The position numbers were made by a program, and so were the translations under genes. Source: Ancrocorticia sp039812645 (GTDB taxonomy: Bacteria > Actinomycetota > Actinomycetes > Actinomycetales > Actinomycetaceae). Taken from it: 26,748 bases of DNA. How positions within the stretch are numbered: position 1 is the first letter of the stretch; each line of letters opens with the position of its first letter. Under the pieces are notes generated by a model. The model was not told the DNA's origin and did not search any database. It was given only the letters and a program-made list of their open reading frames with translations. The stretch lies in contig JBDIAV010000036.1 of the NCBI GenBank assembly GCA_039812645.1, positions 1 through 26,748 on the forward strand, given 5' to 3'. Positions 1 to 6,340 of this stretch are shown here, piece after piece.

Positions 1-176
1 ATGCCCTCGAACTTCTCGCGGATCTCGGGAATGGTCGTGGTGATAGGCAGCTCGACGGGGTACGCTTCGACACCCTTCTCCAGCAGCTTCTTACGCTTCT
101 CCAGGCGTACCTGAATCTGTTCGGGGGTATCGTCTGCTTGCGCCTGCGGGTTCGCGGCCTTCTGGTTCTCACTCAC
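1..176 (-). CDS. lysS: Lysine--tRNA ligase, N-terminal part (runs off the left edge)
   Basis: The class II lysyl-tRNA synthetase charges tRNA-Lys with lysine in the cytoplasm. Only the first 58 codons are in the window. The visible protein begins MSENQKAANPQAQADDTPEQ and continues with a charged stretch (QVRLEKRKKLLEKG) and a VEAYPVELP segment. This is the usual N-terminal pattern of actinobacterial LysS ahead of its OB-fold domain. The start is a GTG at 176. There is no purine-rich ribosome site in front of it, but a TAGGCT hexamer ends 7 nt upstream, so a leaderless transcript is likely. Lying downstream of panC-panD on the same strand is the common actinobacterial order. The identification rests on a short N-terminus and on context, so it is good but not certain. 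Confidence 0.8.
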   Translation of the reverse strand, partial: MSENQKAANPQAQADDTPEQIQVRLEKRKKLLEKGVEAYPVELPITTTIPEIREKFEG

Positions 177-183
177 GGACCCA

Positions 184-189
184 AGCCTA
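184..189 (-). promoter_or_regulatory. Candidate -10 element for leaderless lysS
   Basis: On the minus strand TAGGCT (fits TAnnnT) ends 7 nt before the GTG start of lysS. That places the expected transcription start at or next to the start codon. No good -35 hexamer is visible. The same hexamer and spacing precede the DUF2520 gene and panC. Confidence 0.5.
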
Positions 190-272
190 GCGGCGCACGA
201 CCGCTCTCGCACGGTGCGAGCGGGTGAGATTGGCCAGATTTCTGGCGGAGATGGAGGTGATCCCTTTCCTTT

Positions 273-331
273 GTGGCCTCCACAGCGACACTCCGTGCCG
301 AATAACGCGCCGTGTGCCGCTGGGAGGCCAC
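273..331. repeat. Palindromic dispersed repeat, copy 1 (panD-lysS gap)
   Basis: This 59-bp imperfect palindrome has perfect 9-bp ends (GTGGCCTCC and GGAGGCCAC) and an inner arm CAGCGACACTCCGTGCC facing an approximate complement. The reverse complement of 19361-19420 matches it at roughly four fifths of positions by hand alignment, including an 18-nt identical core CAGCGACACTCCGTGCCG. It lies in the 176-bp gap between the panD stop and the lysS start. The rest of that gap holds a small hairpin near 201-223 and the lysS -10 element. Such repeats resemble REP-type elements, but no associated transposase is in view. Confidence 0.75.
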
Positions 332-352
332 TGAGGGACCTGTACCAGACTC

Positions 353-1219
353 TTAGTCCCGGTACTCCTCGAACGGGATCCCGGAGGAGACCACATCCGC
401 GCCAGCGGGAGCCTGCCCCGGCTCACTCGACACGTCGATCGGCCGGTTGCTCTCATCCACGAACACCACGCGCGGCTCGTAGGTGCGACAGCTCGCGTCG
501 TCCAGCAGCGAGTAGGAGATGACGATCGCGAGATCTCCCTCGTTGATAAGGTGCGCTGCCGCACCATTAATGCTGATAACGCCCGATCCGCGTTCACCCG
601 GAATTGCGTACGTGGTGAGGCGGGCACCGTTCGTAATATCGACGACGTCGACCTCCTGGCCCGGAAGAATATCCGCTCCATCTAGAAGGTCGGCATCGAT
701 CGTAATGGAGCCGACGTAGTGCAGATCCGCGCCCGTCACCGTGACGCGGTGGATTTTGCCTGTCATCATGCGGCGCATGCGCAGCCCCATACCCAGGGCG
801 TGGGCAGCAGCCTGCGCGGCAGTGGCCTGGTTGATGGGGCGATCCACAGAAGCTTTGGAGCTCGCGATGGAGCTAGTCGAGGACTGCCCACCGGCGGGTT
901 CCGCCGCGTCCGATACATCCGTCAGCCCGGGAGCATCAGCACCACGCTCCGCCGCCGATACCTCAGTCTTGTCCGAGGCGCGCTGCACGTCCGTTGCGAC
1001 CCCAGAGTTTTCAACATTCGCGGCATTTTCGGCGTTCTGAGCGGCCTCGTTCACTGGCACGTCAGCGTTCGACGCTACCTGCGCCTTCACGTTCTCGCCA
1101 CCAGCCACGTTCTGAATGTTCTGAGTGCTCTGGGAACCGGCAGTATTCCGTGCATTCGCAGCGCCCCGATTCCTCACGGCGTTTCGCACGTTACGATTCC
1201 TGGCGGTGTTTCTAGCCAT
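353..1219 (-). CDS. panD: Aspartate 1-decarboxylase with a 147-residue N-terminal extension
   Basis: PanD is a pyruvoyl enzyme that decarboxylates L-aspartate to beta-alanine for pantothenate synthesis. The core (about residues 148-260 of 288) has GKIHRVTVTGADLHYVGS, with the self-cleavage Gly170-Ser171 pair, then GARLTTYAI, GERGSGVISINGAAAH and the TYEPRVVFVDE end. The family is normally about 115-140 residues and starts just before the GKIH motif. Here the frame continues upstream to an ATG at 1219 that overlaps the panC stop (ATGGCTAG) and has GGAGG 9 nt before it, so translation from there is likely. The extension (MARNTARNRNVRNAVRN...) is rich in Asn, Ala, Arg and later Asp/Ser, with no predicted fold. 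An internal ATG at 778 would give a normal-length enzyme but has a weaker ribosome site. The core is certain; the start is a judgement. Confidence 0.93.
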   Translation of the reverse strand: MARNTARNRNVRNAVRNRGAANARNTAGSQSTQNIQNVAGGENVKAQVASNADVPVNEAAQNAENAANVENSGVATDVQRASDKTEVSAAERGADAPGLTDVSDAAEPAGGQSSTSSIASSKASVDRPINQATAAQAAAHALGMGLRMRRMMTGKIHRVTVTGADLHYVGSITIDADLLDGADILPGQEVDVVDITNGARLTTYAIPGERGSGVISINGAAAHLINEGDLAIVISYSLLDDASCRTYEPRVVFVDESNRPIDVSSEPGQAPAGADVVSSGIPFEEYRD

Positions 1220-2165
1220 GGAACTCAACCTCCATGTTGTCGATAAGACGGGTCGGGCCGACCCAAGCGGCAGTAATAAGCAGGCCGCGCTTGGTCGTCG
1301 GCGTTGCGGCTTCGTTAACTTCTTCGGATCCGGATTCCTGGGTTCCCGAGTCCTCCATAACGGAACCCTGGAACCCGGCTCCGGCATCCTCGGGAGAACC
1401 CTTGGGTTCCTCCGTCAAATCAAGGAAAGTCTCCGGATCAACCAGAGCCAGATAGTCCAGCTTCACGCCGGGAGCCTCGCTCAGATAGCGGAGCGCCACG
1501 TCGAGGGCCTCGGCAGCGGTAGCGCCATGGGCGGCCGCATCCTTGCCAAGAACGAGCGCTTGATTGAGCGCCAGCGCCTCAATCTCCTCTTCCTCAGAGA
1601 GGTAGGTATTGCGCGACGACATCGCCAGGCCCGATTCCTCGCGCTTAATCGGCACGGCGCGAATCTCCAGCGGCATGTCTAGATCAGCGACCATTGTTCG
1701 AATGAGCGCCAACTGCTGCGCGTCCTTCTGGCCAAAGAATGCGACATCTGGCTGAACAAGATTGAATACCTTGTGGACCACCTGCAGGACACCGGCGAAG
1801 TGGGTGGGGCGAGTCTTACCCTCGAATATCGCGGCTACCGGGCCCGGATCGATACGCACGAGCGGGGTCCGCGGATAGACGTCTTCAACCTCAGGCGCAT
1901 AAACAACGTCCACACCTACGGTATCCAGCAATTCCAGATCAGCCTCAAGATCACGAGGATAGGCTTCGAAGTCCTCGTTCGGCCCGAATTGAAGCGGGTT
2001 AACGAAGATAGAAACCACCACGTTGGGTGCAGCTTCACGCGCCGCGCGCACCAACGACAGGTGCCCGTCGTGCAGGGCACCCATGGTCATGACGAGCGCA
2101 ACATCGCCCTCGAGGTTTGAGAGCGCGTCCTTTAGTTCGGTCTTGGTTCGTGTCAGTTCAGCCAC
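1212..2165 (-). CDS. panC: Pantothenate synthetase with a C-terminal-domain insertion
   Basis: PanC condenses pantoate and beta-alanine using ATP to give pantothenate. Family marks are TMGALHDGHLSLV (HxGH at residues 32-35), VNPLQFGPNEDF, FFGQKDAQQLALIR and the KMSKS-like AMSSRNTYLS. The protein ends GLLITAAWVGPTRLIDNMEV, the normal C-terminus. At 317 residues it is about 35-40 longer than usual. The excess is an acidic Ser/Gly/Glu-rich stretch at about 251-291 between DPETFLDL and RGLLITAA. The start is a GTG without a ribosome site but with TAGGCT 6 nt upstream, so it is probably leaderless. Its last codons carry the GGAGG that serves panD, and the two genes overlap by 8 bp, so they are translationally coupled. 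Confidence 0.95.
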   Translation of the reverse strand: MAELTRTKTELKDALSNLEGDVALVMTMGALHDGHLSLVRAAREAAPNVVVSIFVNPLQFGPNEDFEAYPRDLEADLELLDTVGVDVVYAPEVEDVYPRTPLVRIDPGPVAAIFEGKTRPTHFAGVLQVVHKVFNLVQPDVAFFGQKDAQQLALIRTMVADLDMPLEIRAVPIKREESGLAMSSRNTYLSEEEEIEALALNQALVLGKDAAAHGATAAEALDVALRYLSEAPGVKLDYLALVDPETFLDLTEEPKGSPEDAGAGFQGSVMEDSGTQESGSEEVNEAATPTTKRGLLITAAWVGPTRLIDNMEVEFHG

Positions 2166-2171
2166 GTCATT

Positions 2172-2177
2172 AGCCTA
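2172..2177 (-). promoter_or_regulatory. Candidate -10 element for leaderless panC
   Basis: TAGGCT on the minus strand ends 6 nt before the panC GTG, and no Shine-Dalgarno sequence is present. The element lies in the 107-bp gap after the DUF2520 gene, so panC-panD may have their own transcript besides read-through. Confidence 0.45.
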
Positions 2178-2272
2178 CCCGTGCGTAACCTGCGGACCTA
2201 GCTCCGAGAGATGCGGCGCACTGTTCGCCCCGTCACGCATCCGCCCACTCGCCGAGCGTCACTCCCCGCAGA

Positions 2273-3184
2273 CTACTCACCCTCGTCCAGCAGCTTCTCT
2301 AGCTCCTCCACCTGCTCCGGACGCAAGACTCTGCGCTGCTCTGCTCTCTTCGCCGTCGCCCAGGCGAGCGAACGATACGTCACCGGGATGTCCACGTCAT
2401 CGCCCGTTGCTGCGAGCGCGTCGACCGCCTGTAGGTGATCCGCGACGGTCCCCGCGTCACCCCGCACGACCGGCCCGGTGAGCAGCGCCTCTCCTGATCG
2501 CAGCGCTCCATCGAGCGACGCCTCCACCAGCGGCCCCAAGTAGCCACCCGGATCCTCAATTCCGGCCGCCTCCAGCATCCGCATCGCCTGCGTCACCAGC
2601 GTGACCACGTGATTGGCCCCGTGACAAAGCGCCGCGTGGTACAGCCCTCTGTCCTCCTCGGCGACGACGACGGCACGCCCCTCCATCTCCACCGCCAGCG
2701 CCTCACCAATCGGTAGGAACATGGCGTTACCAGTAACGGCAATGGGGCAGTCAATGAGCCGTTTAAGGTCAAGCGAGGTGCCGGTGAAGGTCATCGCGGG
2801 GTGGAGTGCGAGGGCGATCGCGCCAGATTGCACCGCTGGGGCCAGCACGGATGTCCCGTAACGCCCCGCGACGTGCACCACCAGATGCCCCTGGCGGAAC
2901 AGTCCCAACCGGGCCATTCCGTCCACAAGGGGCCCAAGTTCGTCGTCGGGCACGGCGAGCAGAATCATGTCCGCGGCCACCGAAATATCCTTGATTTCCG
3001 CAGCGGGAACTCCGGGCAATAGGTTTTCCAAGCGCTCCATGCTAGCTTCCGAGCGTGCGTAAGCCCCCACAATCGTGTGCCCAGCGCCCCGCAACGCCGC
3101 CCCCAGAACCGCTCCGACTTTCCCCGCGGAGACAATTCCGATCTTCATGCGTCCGGGGCGCTGCCCCGCATTCGTCCCAGCCAT
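2273..3184 (-). CDS. Rossmann-like and DUF2520 domain protein
   Basis: The N-terminal half is a dinucleotide-binding Rossmann fold: MKIGIVSAGKVGAVLGAAL holds the glycine turn, and AADMILLAVPDDELGPLV resembles the NADP oxidoreductase / ketopantoate-reductase-type fold. The C-terminal half (from about LHPAMTFTG onwards) is the helical DUF2520 domain, with HAALCHGANHVVTLV. The exact reaction is unknown. This family is a regular neighbour of panC in actinobacteria, which suggests a role near pantothenate synthesis, but that is inference. The start is placed at ATG 3184 (303 aa), because TAGGCT lies 7 nt before it and no ribosome site is visible. The ATG at 3148 (MKIGIV) and a GTG at 3190 are alternatives. 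Confidence 0.88.
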   Translation of the reverse strand: MAGTNAGQRPGRMKIGIVSAGKVGAVLGAALRGAGHTIVGAYARSEASMERLENLLPGVPAAEIKDISVAADMILLAVPDDELGPLVDGMARLGLFRQGHLVVHVAGRYGTSVLAPAVQSGAIALALHPAMTFTGTSLDLKRLIDCPIAVTGNAMFLPIGEALAVEMEGRAVVVAEEDRGLYHAALCHGANHVVTLVTQAMRMLEAAGIEDPGGYLGPLVEASLDGALRSGEALLTGPVVRGDAGTVADHLQAVDALAATGDDVDIPVTYRSLAWATAKRAEQRRVLRPEQVEELEKLLDEGE

Positions 3185-3191
3185 AAGCACA

Positions 3192-3197
3192 AGCCTA
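3192..3197 (-). promoter_or_regulatory. Candidate -10 element for the leaderless DUF2520 gene
   Basis: TAGGCT on the minus strand ends 7 nt before ATG 3184, the same hexamer and spacing as at lysS. No convincing -35 box is visible. It would start the DUF2520-panC-panD transcript. Confidence 0.45.
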
Positions 3198-3205
3198 CGC
3201 GGCTT

Positions 3206-3553
3206 CTACTCGGACAGCCCTTGGATAATCCGTGGGTCGGCGTCTGTCTGACGGAAGAGACGAGCGAGAGCTGGGTTGATCTTACCCGTGCTGTCCAGAT
3301 CTGCCTGCCCAGCATTTTCTTTGAGCCAGCGATCCATGGATGCGTTCCCGCACGAGAAGTCGACGTAGGCATATGCCCGCCTCTTGTACTTGACGATTTT
3401 GAACTGGTCTTTTTCTATGCTGAGACCATACAGATGCGAGCCATATCCCGCAGAGACTATCCCCAGAGAAAGAACTTGTGGATAACTCCGTTCGTAATAT
3501 TCATGAGGTGAGCATTCAAACAGCGCCCGACGATGCTCATCGAGAAAATATTG
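3206..3553 (-). pseudogene. Open frame without a start; possible GNAT acetyltransferase remnant
   Basis: The gap between the YdbT-like gene and the DUF2520 gene holds a minus-strand frame open for 115 codons. It is in phase directly after the TAA of the PH-domain gene and ends at TAG 3206. There is no ATG, GTG or TTG in the frame until an ATG deep inside it. The last 65 codons look protein-like: YAYVDFSCGNASMDRWLKE and then AGQAD resemble the beginning of GNAT-toxin-type acetyltransferases (F-C-G-n-x-x-x-D-x-W-L-k). After that the acetyl-CoA-binding part of the family is missing and the frame ends LARLFRQTDADPRIIQGLSE. I read this as a truncated or decayed gene. Chance openness of non-coding DNA is a real alternative. 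Confidence 0.3.
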
Positions 3554-5200
3554 TTATCCCGCACCCACTCGGGCGCGCCAGGCATCCAGACTCTCACGTT
3601 CGGCAAGCGCCCGCCGTTCCTTACCCATCGCGGACTCCACCCACAGCAAGTGCTCAGCGGCCTCGACGCCCAGATGTGTCTGTGTAGTATTCACCGTCCC
3701 GGCAACGGTCCGCAGGTGCAACGAGGCCAATCCCAACCGCCGCTCCCACGGCCCTTGGGTCACCGCCAATGACTGGTAGTGATCGTGCAGCACGACGCGC
3801 ATGGATCGACGCCAGAAGCCACCCCAGCGCATCACCACCGCAGTCTGGGTCAGGGAGATAGCGTTGCGTTTCCACCCGAAAGGATCCATCCATCGCGAGG
3901 ATGGCGGCGCCGGGGTAAAACGCACCGATCCCCCACTACCATCAAGTGTCTCGCCCAAGAACCCGAGTTCATCCTCCACGCCCAGATTGGGAACCAGCAC
4001 CCACAGCATGCGCAGCACCTCCTCGCGTGTTCCCGCGGGAATGACGACAGAATCGACCTTTTCCCCATCGGAATCTGTGGCGTTTTTACCGGCCGCTGTC
4101 ACGCGTAACACCCACCAATCGAAACGCCGCCAGATGACCGGCTGGTAGATCTCAATGGCGTGCACACGCCCGGGAGGGAGCGTCTCGGCGAACGTCGAAA
4201 ACAGGCCGGACCTGCTCCGCACTCCGTTCCCAGCAAGGAAAACCTCAGTTCCCCACCTCTTCGACATGGCCTTGAACCCATTCACCACGGCACCCGCAGC
4301 CACAAAGAAGAGAGGGATGGCCGCTACCCCGGATAACCAGTAGGTGAACCAGATCGAAGCCGCGAGGGACACCAGGCCGGTGAACGCCGCCGGTGACAGC
4401 ACCATAATCGTCAGCAGGCGTTTCGTCTCCATCCGATAGACGGGCACCTCGCCCACGCCCACACCAGCAACGTCTGCCAGACCACCCTCACCCTTGAACC
4501 ACTCACGAACGACGACGGCACGCCCCGCGCGGGCATCTCCCTGCGCCTCAAGAATCGCCTGGCGCAGGGCATGGCACTGTCCTAGTGTCAGCAGCCCCAG
4601 GGTGACCTTCTCCGATTTACCACCCGCGCTGTCAATACTGACGCTCCCCATCTTCATCAGCCTCGCGAAGAGCTTCTGTTCCACCTCGACGCTTTGCACA
4701 CGATCCCATCGCATCTGCACATACTTCTTGATCACCACACCGGAACGGACATGGATTCCATCGTTCGCGAGCGCAAACCGCATGAACCTCCAACGGACAG
4801 CAGCTCCAATGACGGTCAGCGCTGCCACACCCGCCAAAATGCCGACACCGCGCCACACCCACACCATCGGCAGCCCAGTGAGAAGGGTCCACAGTGTTCG
4901 CCATCCACCCTCTTCGATAGCTTGCTGCGCAAACGCGAAGGCGATAACAAGGACGAGCACCCATAGCCGCAGTGCGGTACCAAGCATCGTGGCTTTGTTG
5001 AAACGATGCCAGCGTAATTCTTTGTCGGGAACAGCATCGGATTCGGCAGGCATTGCCGCAACTACTGAATCAGCAGAATTCCTCCCATCGCCAGCTGCAA
5101 CCGCCTCCGCATCAACAGAACCGGCTTCGGAGACGTTCCGAGGGGCGCCGTCGTCGAAAAGACTGTCACCGCGAGAACTAAACTCACTCACCGAACTCAC
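3554..5200 (-). CDS. PH-domain membrane protein, YdbT-like
   Basis: This 548-residue membrane protein has several bacterial PH (bPH_2) modules. Residues 1 to about 60 are a Ser/Ala/Asp-rich cytoplasmic tail. Two membrane segments follow (around ALRLWVLVLVIAFAFA and GILAGVAALTVIGAAV), then a PH module marked by RWDRVQSVEVEQKLFARLMK and SVSIDSAGG. A second membrane pair (LLTIMVLSPAAFTGLVSLAA and AIPLFFVAAGAVV) precedes a second PH module, and a third lies near the end (VVLHDHYQSLAVTQGP). The function of such YdbS/YdbT pairs is not well defined; they are usually linked to membrane or envelope homeostasis. The start is a GTG in a 4-bp GTGA overlap with the upstream YdbS-like gene, so the two are coupled and probably act together. 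Confidence 0.85.
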   Translation of the reverse strand: MSSVSEFSSRGDSLFDDGAPRNVSEAGSVDAEAVAAGDGRNSADSVVAAMPAESDAVPDKELRWHRFNKATMLGTALRLWVLVLVIAFAFAQQAIEEGGWRTLWTLLTGLPMVWVWRGVGILAGVAALTVIGAAVRWRFMRFALANDGIHVRSGVVIKKYVQMRWDRVQSVEVEQKLFARLMKMGSVSIDSAGGKSEKVTLGLLTLGQCHALRQAILEAQGDARAGRAVVVREWFKGEGGLADVAGVGVGEVPVYRMETKRLLTIMVLSPAAFTGLVSLAASIWFTYWLSGVAAIPLFFVAAGAVVNGFKAMSKRWGTEVFLAGNGVRSRSGLFSTFAETLPPGRVHAIEIYQPVIWRRFDWWVLRVTAAGKNATDSDGEKVDSVVIPAGTREEVLRMLWVLVPNLGVEDELGFLGETLDGSGGSVRFTPAPPSSRWMDPFGWKRNAISLTQTAVVMRWGGFWRRSMRVVLHDHYQSLAVTQGPWERRLGLASLHLRTVAGTVNTTQTHLGVEAAEHLLWVESAMGKERRALAERESLDAWRARVGAG

Positions 5201-5685
5201 AGCCCTTCCATGTTGGCTTCACCAAGCGCGGTGAGCTTGATGCGTAGCCTCTCAGCCTCCTGGCGGGGAACCGCCGGAATCTCCGAATCGGTCTCGGCTG
5301 AGGCAGTGACCAGCTTGACCTTAGCCAATCCATATCGGTTTAACAGCGGTCCCGCGGTGACGGTTACCTGCTGCATGCGGCCATAGGGGATCACCTCGAC
5401 CTTGCGGAACATGATGCCCTTAGCGATAACAAGTTCGTCTGGCAATTCCGCGTATCCGGTGGCACGCACGCGGCGCGGGTCCACGAGCATGCCCCACGCC
5501 GTCACGATAACGATGAGCACCGGAAACACCCATGTCCACGGGTGTTCACGCCACACCGTCAAACTGAGCGCCCCAAGCCCCACAACTAAAGGCACAGAAA
5601 TCAGGACGTCAATAAGCCGATTGATCCGAATAAGCTGGGGATCCACCGGAGTGAACGTGACGCTGGGGGCCAGGGGAGAATGCAT
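5197..5685 (-). CDS. PH-domain membrane protein, YdbS-like
   Basis: This 162-residue protein has two hydrophobic segments near the N-terminus (LIDVLISVPLVVGLGALSL and TWVFPVLIVIVTAWGMLV). One bPH_2 domain follows: ELVIAKGIMFRKVEVIPYGR, QQVTVTAGPLLNRYGLAKVK and LVTASAET are typical of the family. It is the first gene of a two-gene unit with the longer YdbT-like protein. The ATG at 5685 has no ribosome site, but TAAGCT stands 6 nt upstream, so a leaderless start is likely. The 177-bp gap to the DUF3180 gene also contains a short GCAGGG/CCCTGC hairpin near 5730-5752. The biochemical role is unknown. Confidence 0.85.
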   Translation of the reverse strand: MHSPLAPSVTFTPVDPQLIRINRLIDVLISVPLVVGLGALSLTVWREHPWTWVFPVLIVIVTAWGMLVDPRRVRATGYAELPDELVIAKGIMFRKVEVIPYGRMQQVTVTAGPLLNRYGLAKVKLVTASAETDSEIPAVPRQEAERLRIKLTALGEANMEGL

Positions 5686-5691
5686 GGCCCC

Positions 5692-5697
5692 AGCTTA
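5692..5697 (-). promoter_or_regulatory. Candidate -10 element for the leaderless ydbS-like gene
   Basis: TAAGCT on the minus strand ends 6 nt before ATG 5685, with no Shine-Dalgarno sequence between. It separates the PH-domain pair from the upstream folate operon. Confidence 0.42.
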
Positions 5698-5862
5698 CGT
5701 GGATACTCCGACGTGTTTTCGGCTCGGGCAGGGGAGGTCCGCCCTGCTCCAAACATGTGTCATTTTCAGACTCACGTGTCGGTTTTTCGTCCGGAAAGTG
5801 CGTCACGCGTTGCCGATATCATGACTTCTCTGGAGAGCGTGAAAAGTCCCCCGACACCCGCA

Positions 5863-6336
5863 CTATGCCGCAGCGCTCGCCCCTGTCGCGGAGGAATCGT
5901 CATCTCCGCTAATCCGGCACCAACGTTCCACCACAATGCCCACCGCTGACAGGGCAAAACTCGTCAACGCCATCAGCCCCAACACAATGGTCTGTACGAG
6001 CATGTAATGGCTAGCAAAATCCATCCAGTAGAGCGCCGACATCACCCCAAAGACGCCCGTCAGAAGAGCCCCGGAGTGAGCTGATGCCACGGCAAAAACC
6101 GCCACGCGGCTTGCCATCGGGGCATCGATGTATGTCGTTTTTCTTGCTTTCATCCGGCGAATCTGCCAGCCCCACCACAACAGGGCCATAACAAGCACCA
6201 GAATGACAAGCGGCCCGATCTTGGGAAACGGAGGCGGAATGGCGCCGCCGCGCAGGAGGAACATGGTGATGCCAATACCAAGGATGGTGCCCAAAGCTAA
6301 CCACCCCGGTATCAGCCACCAGGACGTCACTCTCAT
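5863..6336 (-). CDS. DUF3180 membrane protein
   Basis: This small integral membrane protein of about 157 residues has four hydrophobic segments: LIPGWLALGTILGIGITMFL, IGPLVILVLVMALLWWGW, RVAVFAVASAHSGALLTGVF and LVQTIVLGLMALTSFALSAV. The motif ASAHSGALLTG and the cytoplasmic RRMKARK loop fit the DUF3180 family. That family sits right after folK in many actinobacteria, and its function is unknown. The chosen ATG lies 4 nt after the folK stop codon. A GTG at 6369 inside folK is an alternative start. The tail (GDDDSSATGASAAA) is low-complexity. It is probably translated with the folate operon and may have nothing to do with folate itself. Confidence 0.82.
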   Translation of the reverse strand: MRVTSWWLIPGWLALGTILGIGITMFLLRGGAIPPPFPKIGPLVILVLVMALLWWGWQIRRMKARKTTYIDAPMASRVAVFAVASAHSGALLTGVFGVMSALYWMDFASHYMLVQTIVLGLMALTSFALSAVGIVVERWCRISGDDDSSATGASAAA

Positions 6337-6340
6337 CCGA

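Noticed and set aside
3477..3485. Perfect DnaA-box 9-mer (TTATCCACA on the minus strand)
   Set aside because: It is single, with no cluster, AT-rich unwinding region or dnaA/dnaN neighbour. One 9-mer match in 27 kb is close to chance.
3551..3556. Stop-codon read-through of the YdbT-like gene into the open frame that follows in phase
   Set aside because: The TAA is followed by CAA TAT, which does not fit known read-through contexts, and the downstream frame looks degenerate.
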